A stretch of 64,000 nt of DNA from Corynespora cassiicola (lineage: Eukaryota > Ascomycota > Dothideomycetes > Pleosporales > Corynesporascaceae): NCBI GenBank assembly GCA_022059125.1, contig JAEUWY010000016.1, positions 1,612,001-1,676,000 on the forward strand, given 5' to 3'. Both the position numbers and the translations under genes were made by a program. Positions 1 through 10,694 of this stretch are shown here, piece after piece. The notes beneath the pieces were generated by a model. The model worked only from the letters and a program-made list of their open reading frames with translations. It was not told the origin of the DNA and did not search any database. How positions within the stretch are numbered: the first letter of the stretch is position 1; the number at the start of each line of letters is the position of its first letter.

Positions 1-1183
1 GTAATGTTCAGGCGCTTGTTCGCAGCTAGAGGATGGGGATCAATGGCCTGCGCTGATGCAATAGAGTGTTTCCACTCCTCCTGCATTTCGGCATGCATTA
101 CGAGAAGCGAGTTGTGTGGCAGTTGGATTGATATTTGGCCTTGGGCATCTGCCAGAGAACCGTCGCTCTTGCGGTACTCGTCATCCTCTGCAACAACTTT
201 GCGGACACGGAATTCGCGAGCCACACCCAGACTCAAGCTCCCAATGATGGCTCGAGGGCCCAGATAAGTGAGCTGGTCGGCGTGATATCCGACGCTTTGT
301 TGGGGTCCATCGTAGCAATTCACAAACGCAGTATTAGGCTTCCATGGCTTGGGCGATTGATATTTCAGTTTTTTGCCCTCGAAATAGTGTTCACGTATCC
401 GGCGTTCGATTTCTGCGTTTACGGCTTGCTCGACTTTGACAGAGGCCTTGAGCATCTCTGGCGTACTCTGACGGACATCCTGTGTAGATTTCAGCTCAAG
501 TATTGCGACGCCTGGAAAATACGAAACGAGAATGAGAGAATCTCGGAAGATAGATAAGCGAAGGCGTTCTGTGGTAGCATACTGACCTTAATTTTCTGGC
601 CGTCATAGATGTACTGCGCCTTTTGCTCTTCAACCTCTGCCAAGCTGTTCACGTAAAAGGCAAAGGTGTGAGGACTTTTGACGACTCTGTCAAATAACTT
701 GAATTCGAGGTGTGTATAAGTGGGTGTCTGTTCCAGGAGCTCTTGTAACAGAGCATCTGCCTCGGCGGACGGGAGGAAGTTGTGAATAATGGAGCACGGC
801 GTATTTGCCGCAATATCCTCTGGCGTGTAAAGATAGAGTGTCTTACCCTTCTTGACTAATGTCTTTTTGGCAAGAACAGGCTGAGCCGAGGAAATTCCAT
901 ATGCAGATAGAGAGGACTGGTGGCCCACACCTGAGGCTGCGGTCCTCTTTCTCAGCGAGATAGAGCTGCTTGTTGAGAGAGCCTGGGACGCATGTTCGAC
1001 GGACCCTTCCGATGCGACGAGAGTCTCCAAAATGGTAGAGTCGTCAAGGTCTGGATGCAAGGAAGCCAATAGGGCCAGTTTGAAGTCTGTGGATTCACCG
1101 TCGTCCACGCCATGGCCGTCGGCGGGTCCGGAGACTGGCGGTGTGTCAATCCGGCGTCGCTTTCGACAAACAAATGCATCCAT
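1..1183 (-). CDS. AlkB-like 2OG-Fe(II) dioxygenase with N-terminal CUE-like domain, partial
   Basis: Two exons, 1183-583 and 511 to the window edge, with a 71-nt intron (512-582, donor GTATGC). Residues about 33-70 look like a CUE/UBA-type helical domain (..LALLASLHPDLDD..). After a linker, the AlkB jelly-roll fold carries the iron ligands H277 and D279 in YHADQLTYLGPRAI and H349 in EEWKHSI. The protein runs off the window at ..NKRLNIT, just before the Arg-rich 2-oxoglutarate-binding segment, so the C-terminus (in fungi sometimes a GRF zinc finger) is not visible. The family oxidatively demethylates alkylated nucleic acid or protein; the substrate cannot be told from sequence. Met at 1183 (MDAFVCRKRRR) is preferred; an in-frame Met at 1225 would add 14 residues. 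It is divergent from PEX7. Confidence 0.85.
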
Positions 1184-1534
1184 CGCGTGTAATTGTGTGG
1201 GAAGATGCAGAGCACCGTGTGTCAAGATGTACAGCTCGGCGGGGGATGGGGTGGCGCAGTGAGGCGTTCCTGGAACGCGCGATCACGTGAATTGAGCTGG
1301 CCCCGCCGCGAGAGCCTCGGCCAGTTCACGTCACCTCGCCTGGCAACCCAAACCCCAAAGATGCCACTCCTCACTATCACTGTCACAACCACCCATACTT
1401 CCCATCTTCACTCCCTCCACATTAGCTGTCCGCAAAGGATGCTGTGCGCCGTGTGTGTACTCTTTGGCGCGCCCTAAAAGCTCTCGCATTGCAACCGTGA
1501 GCCCCGCCGTCCCCGCTATCCCCGCCCGCCCACC
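1184..1534. promoter_or_regulatory. Shared divergent promoter, dioxygenase / PEX7
   Basis: This 351-bp gap between two divergently transcribed start codons must hold both promoters. A palindromic CACGTG E-box-like site lies at 1284-1289 and a related CACGTCA about 45 bp further on. No convincing TATA box is seen. PEX7 has a favourable start context (CACCATG). The regulatory role is inferred from position only. Confidence 0.4.
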
Positions 1535-2661
1535 ATGCTCGAATTCCGCACTCAAGGCTACAACGGCTACAGCGTCAAATATTCCCCCTTCTTCGACTCG
1601 CGCATTGCCGTCGCTGCATCAGCAAACTTTGGGCTCGTGGGCAATGGCCGCATATACATATTGGGCCTCACGCCTAATGGCATTGTCGCCGAGAAATGGT
1701 ATACTCCCGCCCGCCATACCTGACATGTGAAGGAGTGCTGAACAGTGGCCCGACCAGGTTCGATACACAGGATTCGCTCTTCGACACAACATGGTCCGAG
1801 GCGCACGAGAACCAGCTGTTGACGGCTGGTGGCGACGGGTCCGTCAAGCTCTTCGACATCACCCTTTCCCAGTTTCCCGTCCAGTCGTGGCAGGAACACG
1901 CGCGCGAGGTCTTTGCCGTACACTGGAATCTTGTAGCCAAGGATACGTTCCTTTCGAGCAGTTGGGATGGCACCATCAAGATCTGGAATCCCAACGCCAC
2001 GGCTAGCCTGACCACGCTGCCCACGCACTCGTGCACTTACTCGGCCCAGTTCAGCCCACACAGCCCCAGCATTCTCAGCAGCGTCAGTTCCGATTCACAC
2101 CTGCGTGTATTTGACCTGAGAACTCCGGCCTCGGCCTCTAACCATCTGACCCTAAACATACCTATTCACACTCCGCCGAAGCCTCGCATGGGCGCCGCTG
2201 CCCCCGTCGGCGTACCTCCCTCAGAGGCCCTCACCCATGACTGGAACAAGTATAGGGACACAATTGTTGCTACCGCTGGCGTAGACCGCCTGGTTCGCAC
2301 ATTCGATATACGCGCGCCCAACGCCGGGCCTATTGCCGTACTCCCTGGCCATGAGTATGCCGTCAGACGAATTACGTGGTCACCCCACCTCTCTGACATC
2401 CTATTGAGCGCAAGCTATGACATGACCTGCAGAGTGTGGACGGACGGCAGCGCTATGGGGGTCGGCCCCATGAAGCACGAAAACATGATGCCCGACGACC
2501 CGATGATACTGGGAGGGGGCCGCGAAATGGGCAGAATGGGACGGCACACTGAATTCGTCACTGGGGTGGATTGGTGTCTGTTCGGTGCTGAAGGTTGGTG
2601 TGCCAGCACCGGGTGGGATGAGAGGGTGCTCGTTTGGGACTGCAGGGCCATCATGCAGTGA
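1535..2661 (+). CDS. PEX7: Peroxin 7, WD40 receptor for PTS2 peroxisomal import
   Basis: Exons 1535-1698 and 1758-2661 with a 59-nt intron (donor GTATAC) encode 355 aa, close to yeast and human Pex7. The protein is a WD40 beta-propeller: repeats are visible as ..LLTAGGDGSVKLFDI, ..FLSSSWDGTIKIWNP, ..SSDSHLRVFDLR, ..TAGVDRLVRTFDIR, ..LLSASYDMTCRVW and a closing ..GWDERVLVWD. The N-terminus (MLEFRTQGYNGYSVKYSPF) is characteristic of Pex7 orthologues. It binds the N-terminal PTS2 signal of peroxisomal matrix proteins in the cytosol and delivers them to the docking complex with a Pex20-type co-receptor in fungi. A short insertion in the last third (about residues 275-300, Met/Gly-rich) sits between propeller blades. 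The intron is in phase 2 and restores TGG (Trp) across the junction. Confidence 0.95.
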
Positions 2662-3077
2662 TTATTTGCGATAGCAATAAATTCACTTTAGAGAGGAACC
2701 CATGTATTATAATGTCAAAGGCATCGCCATCGAAGCTCATGATATGATGGATAGACAATGTCCGAGTGTTTCCCATCAGCGAATAACTTTCGCCTTGTCG
2801 CAGAATTCCATGTGTAAGACGCACCTGATAAATTAAACTCGTATAATTTGCTGAGATTGTTTAGACAGAACTTGGATGCTTGTAAGCCTGGACTGGTCGG
2901 CAAGGCTACTTGGAAGGCGGCGACACGGAACTTAAATCGCCGAATGTAGGATCAACGCCTCGTATTTCGCATTCAGTACAATCTAGAAGTGGTCGAGTTC
3001 GGAATATAGAAGTACACATATTCGCATTATCATAGACGAGCATCTGTCAATACGCTGAAAAATCCAATAACGCCTGA
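2662..3077. other. Intergenic, no gene seen
   Basis: GC-balanced to mildly AT-rich spacer between the PEX7 stop and the hydrolase start. Only short chance reading frames; no RNA gene recognised. It must contain the PEX7 3' end (AATAAA-like AGCAATAAATTC shortly after the stop) and the promoter of the next gene. Confidence 0.6.
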
Positions 3078-4234
3078 ATGGAACACTGCTATGCCGACAG
3101 CATATCTACGTCCATCATCATGTCATTGTATGCGAAACTATCTGTTATTCCGGCGCTTTTCCAGCCGACATGGGAGGCTCTCTTTTCACATCTACCCCTC
3201 GATCACCGCTGGCGTCTCCTCTTGCTCCAGCCCATCAACCTCCTTGCTGCCCTCATCACATCCCCATATTGGCTGTTCAGTTCCTATTCCGTTCTCTACA
3301 TCCCAACTCGAAATGGAAATCGACGATGTCTAGCCTTTGAGCCGCCTTCGGCTTCTCAACCTCCAGGTTTAGATAAAAAGCCTCGTCCTCTGCACATTGA
3401 TATTCATGGTGGTGGCTTCATTGGTGGCATACCTGAAATGAATGCAAGGTGGTGCAGGTATCTTTCCGTGAGGACAGGTGCTGTTGTGATAAGTCTCACT
3501 TATCGACTTGCACCCCTCCACTCTTTTCCAGCAGCACACGATGACATTGATGACCTGATAACCTGGGTCATCTCTCATTCCCCACAATTTAATGTTGATG
3601 TTTCTCTACTTACCTTGGGTGGATCATCTGTCGGCGGCAGTCTGGCACTGAGCACGTCACAGTATCTCCAATCATCTTCAAATTCCCACGGCGCTATTCC
3701 AAAGGCCCTTGTGGCTTTTTGTCCGGTAGTGGATTTTCGGCTCAGGCCTGGAGATAAACCTAAACCACCCAACTTCCCGGAACCCGACCCTTTGAGGTTC
3801 CTGTTGCCCTTGTATGATGCTTATGCAGGCTCTGAACGACAGAGATACTGGCAGAACCCGAGATTGCATCCCATGCTTGCAAAAAAGGAAGACTTGCCTA
3901 AAAGCATGTTCTTTGTGTTTGCAGGAGTGGATATTCTGGCCCATGAACAAACGAAATTCATCGAGCGATTACGCAGGGACGCCAATGACGGGGGAAGCAC
4001 CGAGGAAGTAGAATGGAGATTAGAGAGTAGGACATGGCCCAACGGTTTTCACGGGTGGCTGGAATGTTAGTGTCAAACCTCACGTTTGGCGAACCGAGCT
4101 GACATCATGAGACAGTGCCGAAGTGGGTTTTGGAACAAGAAAGAATTGAGGCCTTCGACTCCAGTGTGGCATTCATACGTGAAGTGCATCAAAAGCACGG
4201 ATTTCATTTCGAGAGCATAATGACTATCAGATAG
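3078..4234 (+). CDS. Alpha/beta hydrolase (hormone-sensitive-lipase / alpha-beta hydrolase-3 type)
   Basis: Exons 3078-4065 and 4116-4234 with a 50-nt intron (donor GTTAGT) give 368 aa. The second exon is needed: without it the frame stops two residues after the catalytic histidine. The HGGG oxyanion motif is at residues 110-113. The nucleophile elbow is GSSVG with Ser184, a variant of the usual GDSAG. The likely triad partners are D285 (VFAGVDIL) and H325 (NGFHGWL). A hydrophobic stretch at about 48-72 before the core could be a membrane anchor or lipid-facing cap. Substrates in this family are small esters and lipids; nothing here says which. The first Met (3078) is used, but Met15 at 3120 (MSLYAKLSVIPALF) is equally possible. 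The gene converges on the secreted-protein gene 149 bp away. Confidence 0.85.
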
Positions 4235-4383
4235 GGATGGTATTTTGGTTGCTACCTGCCCTAAACCTCAACCATCATGTGTCTTTGGAAGTCCACAGAA
4301 GTCGATCGGATTGGGACTTGCCCAGTGCGCATACTGAATATCGATTTTTTGAATCATGAAGCATATTAGAGCTCCTACCAATA

Positions 4384-5199
4384 TTACTCGTGGCCCTTGG
4401 AAGTGAACCCTATGGCTGTTTCTGATCCCCTCGGTTCTGTGCCAGGTAAATGACACCTAATTGAAAGAATCTTTCCTCCCCAATCCTTCATGTCTTGCCA
4501 TACCATGAACTCGGGAACAGAGTCAATCTTCACAACTTCCTTGTCCCTCTCGCAATGACTCGTTGAGTGATATGCGCACACTGCGCCCTTGAACTGGACT
4601 ACAGAGTGAAGCCAATCCTTGTGAATGGTATCGAGACAGGCGTTGCGCACCGAGAGTGTGAGGCATTGCCCCTGCCAATTGGTATTGTCGCAGAGGAGCA
4701 AGTCGCCTGGAGATGGGGCGGCAGCATTCGAAGGGTTGATATTTTCTTTGGATTGTTTCGAATCTACACACTTGATGCTATGAAGCTGTCCGCTCCAGTC
4801 TCCCAGATCAGGCCAGACCATATCCGACTTCATGGAGTCAATGGTATTCTTCGGCAAGTCGCCGTCGCAGAGACGTCCATGGTAATAGTCGCACCAGACG
4901 CCCTGGAATTGGATGAGAGAGTGGATGGCGCCAGTTGGAATGTCGGAGATGCATGTATGAAGCGCATTCAAAACCTGATTGACACCCTTGTAATTGATTT
5001 CGGAGAAGACAATGATTGTTCCCGGAACATTGACCTTGGGGATATCTGGGAGCAGAAGTGGTTCGATGGAATCTTGTGGGATAACTGTGTCCGTGTCCTT
5101 GGGGACCCGTGAGTCGAGAATGATGGCGTTGGACGGCGATGGGGGTTGTGCCGATGCGAAGCCCAGCAGGCCAGCTAAGAGGACGAGTTTGAGATGCAT
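4384..5199 (-). CDS. Secreted Cys-rich protein with two tandem crystallin-like domains
   Basis: Single exon, 271 aa from Met at 5199; an upstream in-frame Met at 5235 would bury the signal peptide, so it is not used. Residues 1-18 (MHLKLVLLAGLLGFASA) are a clear signal peptide followed by a Pro/Ser-rich stretch. Two repeats of about 80 aa follow, with matching landmarks: (i) GTIIVFSEINYKG .. C..H.LIQFQG.WCDYY .. VWPDLGDWSGQLHSIKC; (ii) GDLLLCDNTNWQG .. C..H.VVQFKGAVCAYH .. VWQDMKDWGGKILSIRC. The layout resembles beta/gamma-crystallin-like extracellular domains of fungi; this is a fold-level guess, not a family assignment. Several paired cysteines suggest disulfides. It could be a wall-associated or host-facing protein. 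An AT-rich decayed stretch lies immediately upstream. Confidence 0.8.
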   Translation of the reverse strand: MHLKLVLLAGLLGFASAQPPSPSNAIILDSRVPKDTDTVIPQDSIEPLLLPDIPKVNVPGTIIVFSEINYKGVNQVLNALHTCISDIPTGAIHSLIQFQGVWCDYYHGRLCDGDLPKNTIDSMKSDMVWPDLGDWSGQLHSIKCVDSKQSKENINPSNAAAPSPGDLLLCDNTNWQGQCLTLSVRNACLDTIHKDWLHSVVQFKGAVCAYHSTSHCERDKEVVKIDSVPEFMVWQDMKDWGGKILSIRCHLPGTEPRGSETAIGFTSKGHE

Positions 5200-5767
5200 G
5201 TTGGCAGCACAAAGTCTTAAGGTACAACTAAGCACTTAAGTATAAGTTGAGAAGGGGGTGGAGAGTAACAGAGAGGAGTAGGATAGGGAAGCAATAAATG
5301 CTCTAAAATTAGCTTCTACGAGTAGTGAGAGAAAACTCTATGGTAAAAGTATTAAAATTAAAATTTACTAGTAAAAGGCATTTAGAATAGTGCAAGTGGC
5401 CAGTGAAGGCAAAAGAGAAGAGAGAAAGTAGAGAATAAACTTTATTCGCCCTAGTTACAGAAGTTGTACGTAAAAAAACAGTTTGTTCTTATACTGTTTT
5501 AGCGTTTTCTTATAGTTAATTACTTCTCCGTCTGCTCTATAAAAATCACACTTGTCTATTAAACAACGTTGTTCTGCGCTGGGTATCTGAACTGCGAAAA
5601 GAAGTGTGGGACTCTATCACCCACACTGCCGATTTATTACACTCCTATTCTATGCATGTATATTTCAGGCAGCCCGGCCCTTAAGTTTAGGAGCAGCTAT
5701 TATAGCCACCTTCTCTTACATTTATATTTACATCATTTATACAAACACCACCATGAACCTTGAGTAA
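5200..5767. other. AT-rich intergenic stretch, possibly a decayed small repeat
   Basis: About 5270-5560 is clearly richer in A/T than the surrounding genes, with few open frames. It has the look of an old, mildly RIP-mutated repeat, but no terminal repeats were found. The segment 5560-5767 is ordinary and ends at the stop of the PPR gene. Confidence 0.4.
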
Positions 5768-8252
5768 TCAGGGGTCAAGGTCCCGATTAATGTTAAATTG
5801 ACGGTATCCAAAACCGTCCATTGTGACCTCGTGTCCGAGGGCCTCAAGTTCGGACCACACTGCAGGGTACCGTTCTCTTATCCATGCTTCGACTTTTCTC
5901 TGTCTATCGATGTGCGCTGTCGTGTTGAACCAATTACCCAGACTGTTTCAATGTTAGGCAAAGCTAGTCTTATGGCCTGGTAGACACTTACATGAATAGA
6001 TCCGGGGTGAATCCATATTCATCTTCGGCCGACTCGACTAGAGCGAGTGCTTCTTCATGAAAATGATTGCGAGCAACGGCACTTAGATAGGCAGTGTATA
6101 TCTCCTTATCAATATCGACATCCATTTCCCTGAGTCGGCGCCATATTTTTTTGGCGTGTTCATCGCCAAAGGGCATTCTCTCGCAGGCCCTGAATGCGAT
6201 GGCAATGCTGTTGTATGTAGGTCCTTCTTTTGAGGATCCAATTTCTGCCCAAAACTCCAGAGCACGGCGGCTCTTGCCGACTGCAGCATAAGCTAACATG
6301 AGCGAGTTCCTCATCTTGGTGTCCATTTCAACATGTAAGTCGAGTTTGAGTTGGTTGTGAGCAAGCTCTAAGCTCTCGGCATCGGCGTTGCGTGCAAATC
6401 CCGTGAAGGCAGCTATGTACACCTCACGATTCGCAGAAACGTCATCGTTGGGATGATTGCGCATGTGGAAAAAGACGTGACAGGCCATGTCGGAACGTTT
6501 TCTTGCGAAAAATTCATTCATGATGCGGATGCGCATGTCACGAGATGTTTCCGGGAAAGAATGGCGCAGAATCTGATACGCATCCCAGGCATCAGCTGTA
6601 CTAGTTTGTCCATCGAGAATGAATCTCGCCAGTTTATCGCTGATGATGACACGCTGGGCAGGGGAAAAGTGATGGGCATGAAGTTGAAGGATCTCCATAG
6701 CGTCATGGTTTTCGCCTCGACGCAAGTGCAGAGCACAGAGGGAGGCCAGGGTCTCGGGGGCAAGTCGAGCCTTACGCTCGAGTAGATCATCAACGATGGC
6801 CATGATGTCGTCGAAATGATGGTGCCTCATCTCACACAGGACTTGAATTAGATGATTGACTGCCTTGATGCTTTCTCCATCGTCGGTCATGTTGCCCTGT
6901 AACCCAAAATATGCAGCTCGAGCGCCGTCGACATCTTTGATTGAAAGCCGATACTGCATCTGCAGGGTGAAGGTTTTTTCATTTGGCAAAATCCCGCGTT
7001 TCTCTCCTAGAAAGACAAAACGTTCGGCCGAATATGAGTCCTGTCTTGTCATGGCTTGCTCTACAAGGGCGTTGATGGTGTCAATATCGGGGCGCAAAAT
7101 TTCAGTGGCCGGTGACTTCTGCCTTTCTTCATCATTGCGGCGGACCATGACGTTCATCATGCGGTCGATCTCGTCTGGACCTTTACCAATGGCAACGGAC
7201 CAAATAAAGATTGCATCCCATGCTTCCTTGCTTGGCATGCCCTTGAGCAAAGATGCCACGACCTGATGGCCGAAAGTCAAATCACCGCTCAACGCCTGTG
7301 CCTTGAGCAGAGCAACATGGGTAGCACCGGTAGGCTCGCACTTTTCCAAAGTCCTCGTCGTCATCACTGGCTGCAGGTACCAATGCTTGGCTTGGTCCAG
7401 ATCGTTTTGCTGGATGAAGAAGGTGACCATGAGCTGCTGCATGGAGGGTGTGAAGGGCACAGCCAGCTCTCGCATCTTGCTTGTGGTGGCGAGCAGTTCT
7501 TGCACATTCTCCTCGCGAGCAAAACCTCGGAGCACTTGGAGCCAGACTAGCGCGACTTGTCTGCGTTTCTTCAAGAGCCAGTTTGGCGCAGGGTGGGGTA
7601 CATAGGATTTTACAGCAATTTCCCTCGCCTCGATTGTTGCACCGTACGTACACAACAATTGAACGAGCCTGGAGAGGTCTTGATTATTGTCTCGCCCGGT
7701 GGAGTCGGGTTTGGCAGATTCTACTTTTTGCTCGTCATGCATTTTGGTGATGGCGTCATGCAAGGCTCTGCCAAAATTCAAGTGCGCCTCTCCCGCAGAC
7801 TCTGGGCGAGCTTCGAGCAACCGGTCGAAAGCTTGACGAAGATCATCCACAGTCAGCCAACCGGCACGGTCCTCTGGCGGGTTTTTTCGCAGATAGTTCA
7901 GGCCGTTGTGGGCGACAGTGACGTGGAAGTCCTCGCAGCGGACATGCCGGGGCTGGAAGAAGGCATTGAAGGCCTTGGCAACATCGGGCGGCGGCGGAGG
8001 TCGGGCGGCTACGCGTTGCATGTAGGCTAGATCGGTCAGGGCCTCCAATCCGGGCGGAAGCTCTGCGTCCTTGATCTTGCGCTGCGGTTTGAGAAAATTG
8101 AAGAAGGACCGCCGCTGCAACGGGGGAAGGGCGCGAACGGCATACTGAGAGGCGAGGCGCGGGCGGGCCGAGCGGTACAGGCATCCGCAGTACAGCATGG
8201 GCTTGTTGGCAACGATGCTACGGAAGACAACGCGTGTGAGATGGGAGGGCAT
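5768..8252 (-). CDS. Mitochondrial pentatricopeptide-repeat protein, probably CIA84-like (complex I assembly)
   Basis: Exon 1 is 8252-5992, exon 2 5942-5768, with a 49-nt intron (5943-5991) whose donor GTAAGTG overlaps a would-be stop; 811 aa. The last exon adds a conserved-looking tail (..LGNWFNTTAHIDRQ.. ending FNINRDLDP). The N-terminus is basic and Ser/Arg-rich (..RSARPRLAS..RRSFFNFLKPQRK), as expected for mitochondrial import. The body is alpha-helical with degenerate PPR units, for example TINALVEQAMTRQD, YIAAFTGFARNAD, YNSIAIAFRACERM and IYTAYLSAVARNHFHEEA. The RRSFFNF..P.RK..ELPPG start and RPPPPPD segment resemble fungal CIA84, an assembly factor for the complex I membrane arm. That assignment is from memory of the family and is moderate. 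An internal Met at residue 19 is an alternative start. It is divergent from bS18m. Confidence 0.85.
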
Positions 8253-8612
8253 GGTGGCGGCGGGCGGCGGAGGAGGGCAGCGGGTGACAGGCGGTAGGCG
8301 GCGTGCAATTGAAGCACGAACGAGGGGAGGCGAAACGCGACGATGTCAGCCATGCATTGATGGAGAGCGGGCGCGCATGTGTCCGGCGGCGATGCGGTGC
8401 GGCGATGTGGTGCGGCGGTGGGTTGGCGATGTGGTCGTCGTCTTCAAGACCATCGAGTCTGCGCTGCACATCAGACGGGCAAGTCGCCAAGCCGCCAAGC
8501 ATCCCATCGTTTCTTTCTGGACCTGCCGCGCGCAGCTCGCAGTTCACGACGACCACGTCGACGTCCACTGCTCCCATAGCCCGTTACTGCTGCTCCCGCC
8601 ACCGCCGCCGCC
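8253..8612. promoter_or_regulatory. Shared divergent promoter, PPR protein / bS18m
   Basis: A 360-bp gap between start codons of two nucleus-encoded mitochondrial genes, GC-rich, with CGGCGG/GGCGGC-type repeats around 8258-8300 and 8385-8415. Co-regulation of the two genes is an inference from the head-to-head arrangement. Confidence 0.4.
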
Positions 8613-9327
8613 ATGCAGCTCGCCCAAATACCTGCCCGGTCTCTTGCTGTAGGCCCTGTTGCCCGACTCTGCGCCCGTGGCCTCTCCTCTAGTGCCCGCC
8701 AGCACAACCAGGGTCAGTCTGCCGCGCTCCCCTCCCCCGAAGCCCTGCTGAGCCCTCCGTCACTCGTGCAGGTATTCTAGACATTCTCAAGTCATCTAAG
8801 ACGGCCCAAGGCCAGGCCCCACAAGCCCCCGACGCTGGCAGGCCGCTGGCCCAGAAGCTCGCCCAAAGCATCACCAAAAACCCCGACCCGCATAGGGAAA
8901 TCCAGAATTCGGCCGTCCGCGCGAGCTACCAGAAGCAAATCTACCGAAAGTGGTATCCAGGAGACGTCTACAAGCCCTACGATCTCTCGGGCCAGGAGCA
9001 GAAGAAGTGGAAGCTGGGCCGCAAGACGCCGCAGAGCGACGCTTTCGACACACTGGGCGTTAACCCTGTCAACGAGTACAAGGTAAAGCGCCACTCCCAT
9101 TGTCCGGCGCCCTACTCTGTGCTAACACGCCGAAGAACTTTACCATGATGTCCGAGTTCATGACCGAAATGGGCCGTATCAAGCACTCACGGGACACGGG
9201 CCTGCGGCCAAAGAACCAGCGCAAGATCGCAAAAGCCATCCGCCGCGCAATTGGCCTCGGTCTTATGCCTAGTGTCCATCGACACCCACTGGTGCTGAAG
9301 AAGAGTGCGCCAACCAGGTGGCTATGA
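8613..9327 (+). CDS. RSM18: Mitochondrial small-subunit ribosomal protein bS18m
   Basis: Three exons, 8613-8712, 8772-9082 and 9136-9327, with introns of 59 nt (donor GTCAGT) and 53 nt (donor GTAAAG) encode 200 aa. The N-terminal about 28 residues (MQLAQIPARSLAVGPVAR..) are a mitochondrial presequence. The C-terminal half carries the bS18 core: YKPYDLSG, then TEMGRIKHSRDTGLRPKNQR, then KIAKAIRRAIGLGLMPSVHR, matching the bacterial S18 pattern (..TGL..KNQR.LA.AI.RAR.LGL.P). It sits on the platform of the mitoribosomal small subunit and contacts rRNA. It is longer than bacterial S18 (about 75 aa), as usual for fungal bS18m. Start context GCCGCCATG is strong. Confidence 0.95.
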
Positions 9328-9654
9328 TTGGGGGTGGGTGCTGTACCATAAGACTTTGATGCATATGACTTGTAATTGGCCTGTACATTAACACTGTAGC
9401 ATAGTGTAGCACAGCGTAACACAGCTGAGCAGAGCAGAGGGCAGCGTTGCGTAGCAGACATGGCGGGGCTACTTAGTAAGAGGGAACGAAACCCACTGCC
9501 GTCTTTTTCATTCCGACTTTGCGACGATGCTTCTTTGTAGCCTCTGCTCTGCCTATTCAACTTCGCCCTTAGAAGTACCCGTCTCTCCGCATAGTTAATA
9601 CCGCCTTCTAGCACATTAACAAACCTAACAAAACTCCACAAATAGAATACTCTA
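9328..9654. other. Intergenic, border of AT island 1
   Basis: Ordinary composition, no gene. It contains short irregular repeats of GTAGCA/GCAGAG type at about 9395-9470. It ends a few bases before the inverted-repeat terminus at 9655. Confidence 0.6.
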
Positions 9655-9705
9655 AGCTCGGCTACAGGGGTTCCGATCACCCAGAGGTTCTGATCACCCT
9701 TAAAA
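9655..9705 (+). repeat. Family-T terminal inverted repeat, left border of AT island 1
   Basis: Begins AGCTCGGCTACAGGGGTTCC and continues ..GAGGTTCTGATCACCCTTAA. The same terminus occurs at 19599 and, inverted, ending at 26610 and 34458. It is GC-balanced, while everything just inside it is RIP-like AT-rich. No matching right end of this copy is found within island 1. Confidence 0.75.
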
Positions 9706-9829
9706 AAATCAGCTACCCCGTAAAAACATGTATATGTTACGGACCTGAGAAAGTAGGCGGCGCAGGCGACGCTTTTAAAAGACGGCTGATAATAAGTACT
9801 AATAGTAATAACGCTAGTTAGATATTCAA

Positions 9830-10530
9830 TCTGAAGAGCTGTAGGAGTCCTTTTCTCTCAGCTTTGCTGGGCCAGGACTAAACAATAAGTACGGACAATA
9901 AGTATAAACAGTAATAACACTGGTCAGGCGTTTAACAAAACAGTAACTAGAAATAATAAAAAATGTTTAAGTTATTAATAAATATATAAGTAATTTTTAT
10001 TCTGTAAGTATATAAGTTATAAAAGTTATAATAGAAAATAAAATATTATTCTAAAATTTTAAAGCTTTAAAGTTTAAAGCAGTAATATTTATAAAAATTT
10101 ATTTAAAGTTATTATAATATTAAAATAAATAATTATAATTTATAAGTTAATAAAGTTTTTTTTTTTAAATAAGTTATCGAAAAAGCTATAAAAGTTCTTT
10201 TCTTTCAGCTGTACTAAGCTAGAACTAAATAGTAAATACAAATTAATAAAAAAAAAACAGAAATAATGCTAGTTAGATATCTAAGAAAACAGTAACTAAA
10301 GGTAATAAAAAATAATTAGATTATTAATAAGTAAATAAGTAATTTCTATTTTATAAGCTTACTAGTTTACTAGTCTGTAAATTTATAACTATATAAATTA
10401 TAAATTATAAATTACAGATTATAAAAATAATAAAAAAAAATACTATTTTAAAGTTTTAAAATTTTAGATTTTAAAGTTTTAAAGCTTTAAAGTATTAAAA
10501 CTTTAAAAATTTATTTAAAAATAATATAAT
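9830..10530 (+). repeat. About 345-bp tandem duplication in AT island 1
   Basis: The segment starting GCTGTAGGAGTCCTTTTCTC near 9838 recurs as GCTATAAAAGTTCTTTTCTT near 10183 with the same downstream order (CAGCTTTGCT/CAGCTGTACT, then an ACTAAA(C/T)A(A/G)TAA tract, then GTTATTAATAA). Further diverged copies lie at about 30898 and 31090 in island 3. Confidence 0.6.
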
Positions 10531-10694
10531 TTATAAAAGTTATAATTTATAATTATTAAAGTATTAAACGTAAAATATAGTTACGTAAAATAAAATATTT
10601 TTAATAAATTACTATAAACTCTAAGTAAAAGCTCTAAATAAAAGCTCTAATATTATAAAAATTTAATTTTTATAGATATCTGTTTAAGTAAGTA

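Noticed and set aside
491..583. C-terminal end of the dioxygenase as a single-exon product
   Set aside because: The frame beyond 583 (..LSFSFRIFQ) is intron; splicing 583 to 511 restores the iron-binding core.
5569..5763. 64-codon frame in the AT-rich spacer before the PPR gene
   Set aside because: Tyr/His/Leu repeats from AT-rich DNA; overlaps the presumed 3' region of the PPR gene.
9069..9680. 203-codon open frame on the minus strand
   Set aside because: It lies antisense to exon 3 of bS18m and runs into the family-T terminus; composition and content show no protein features.
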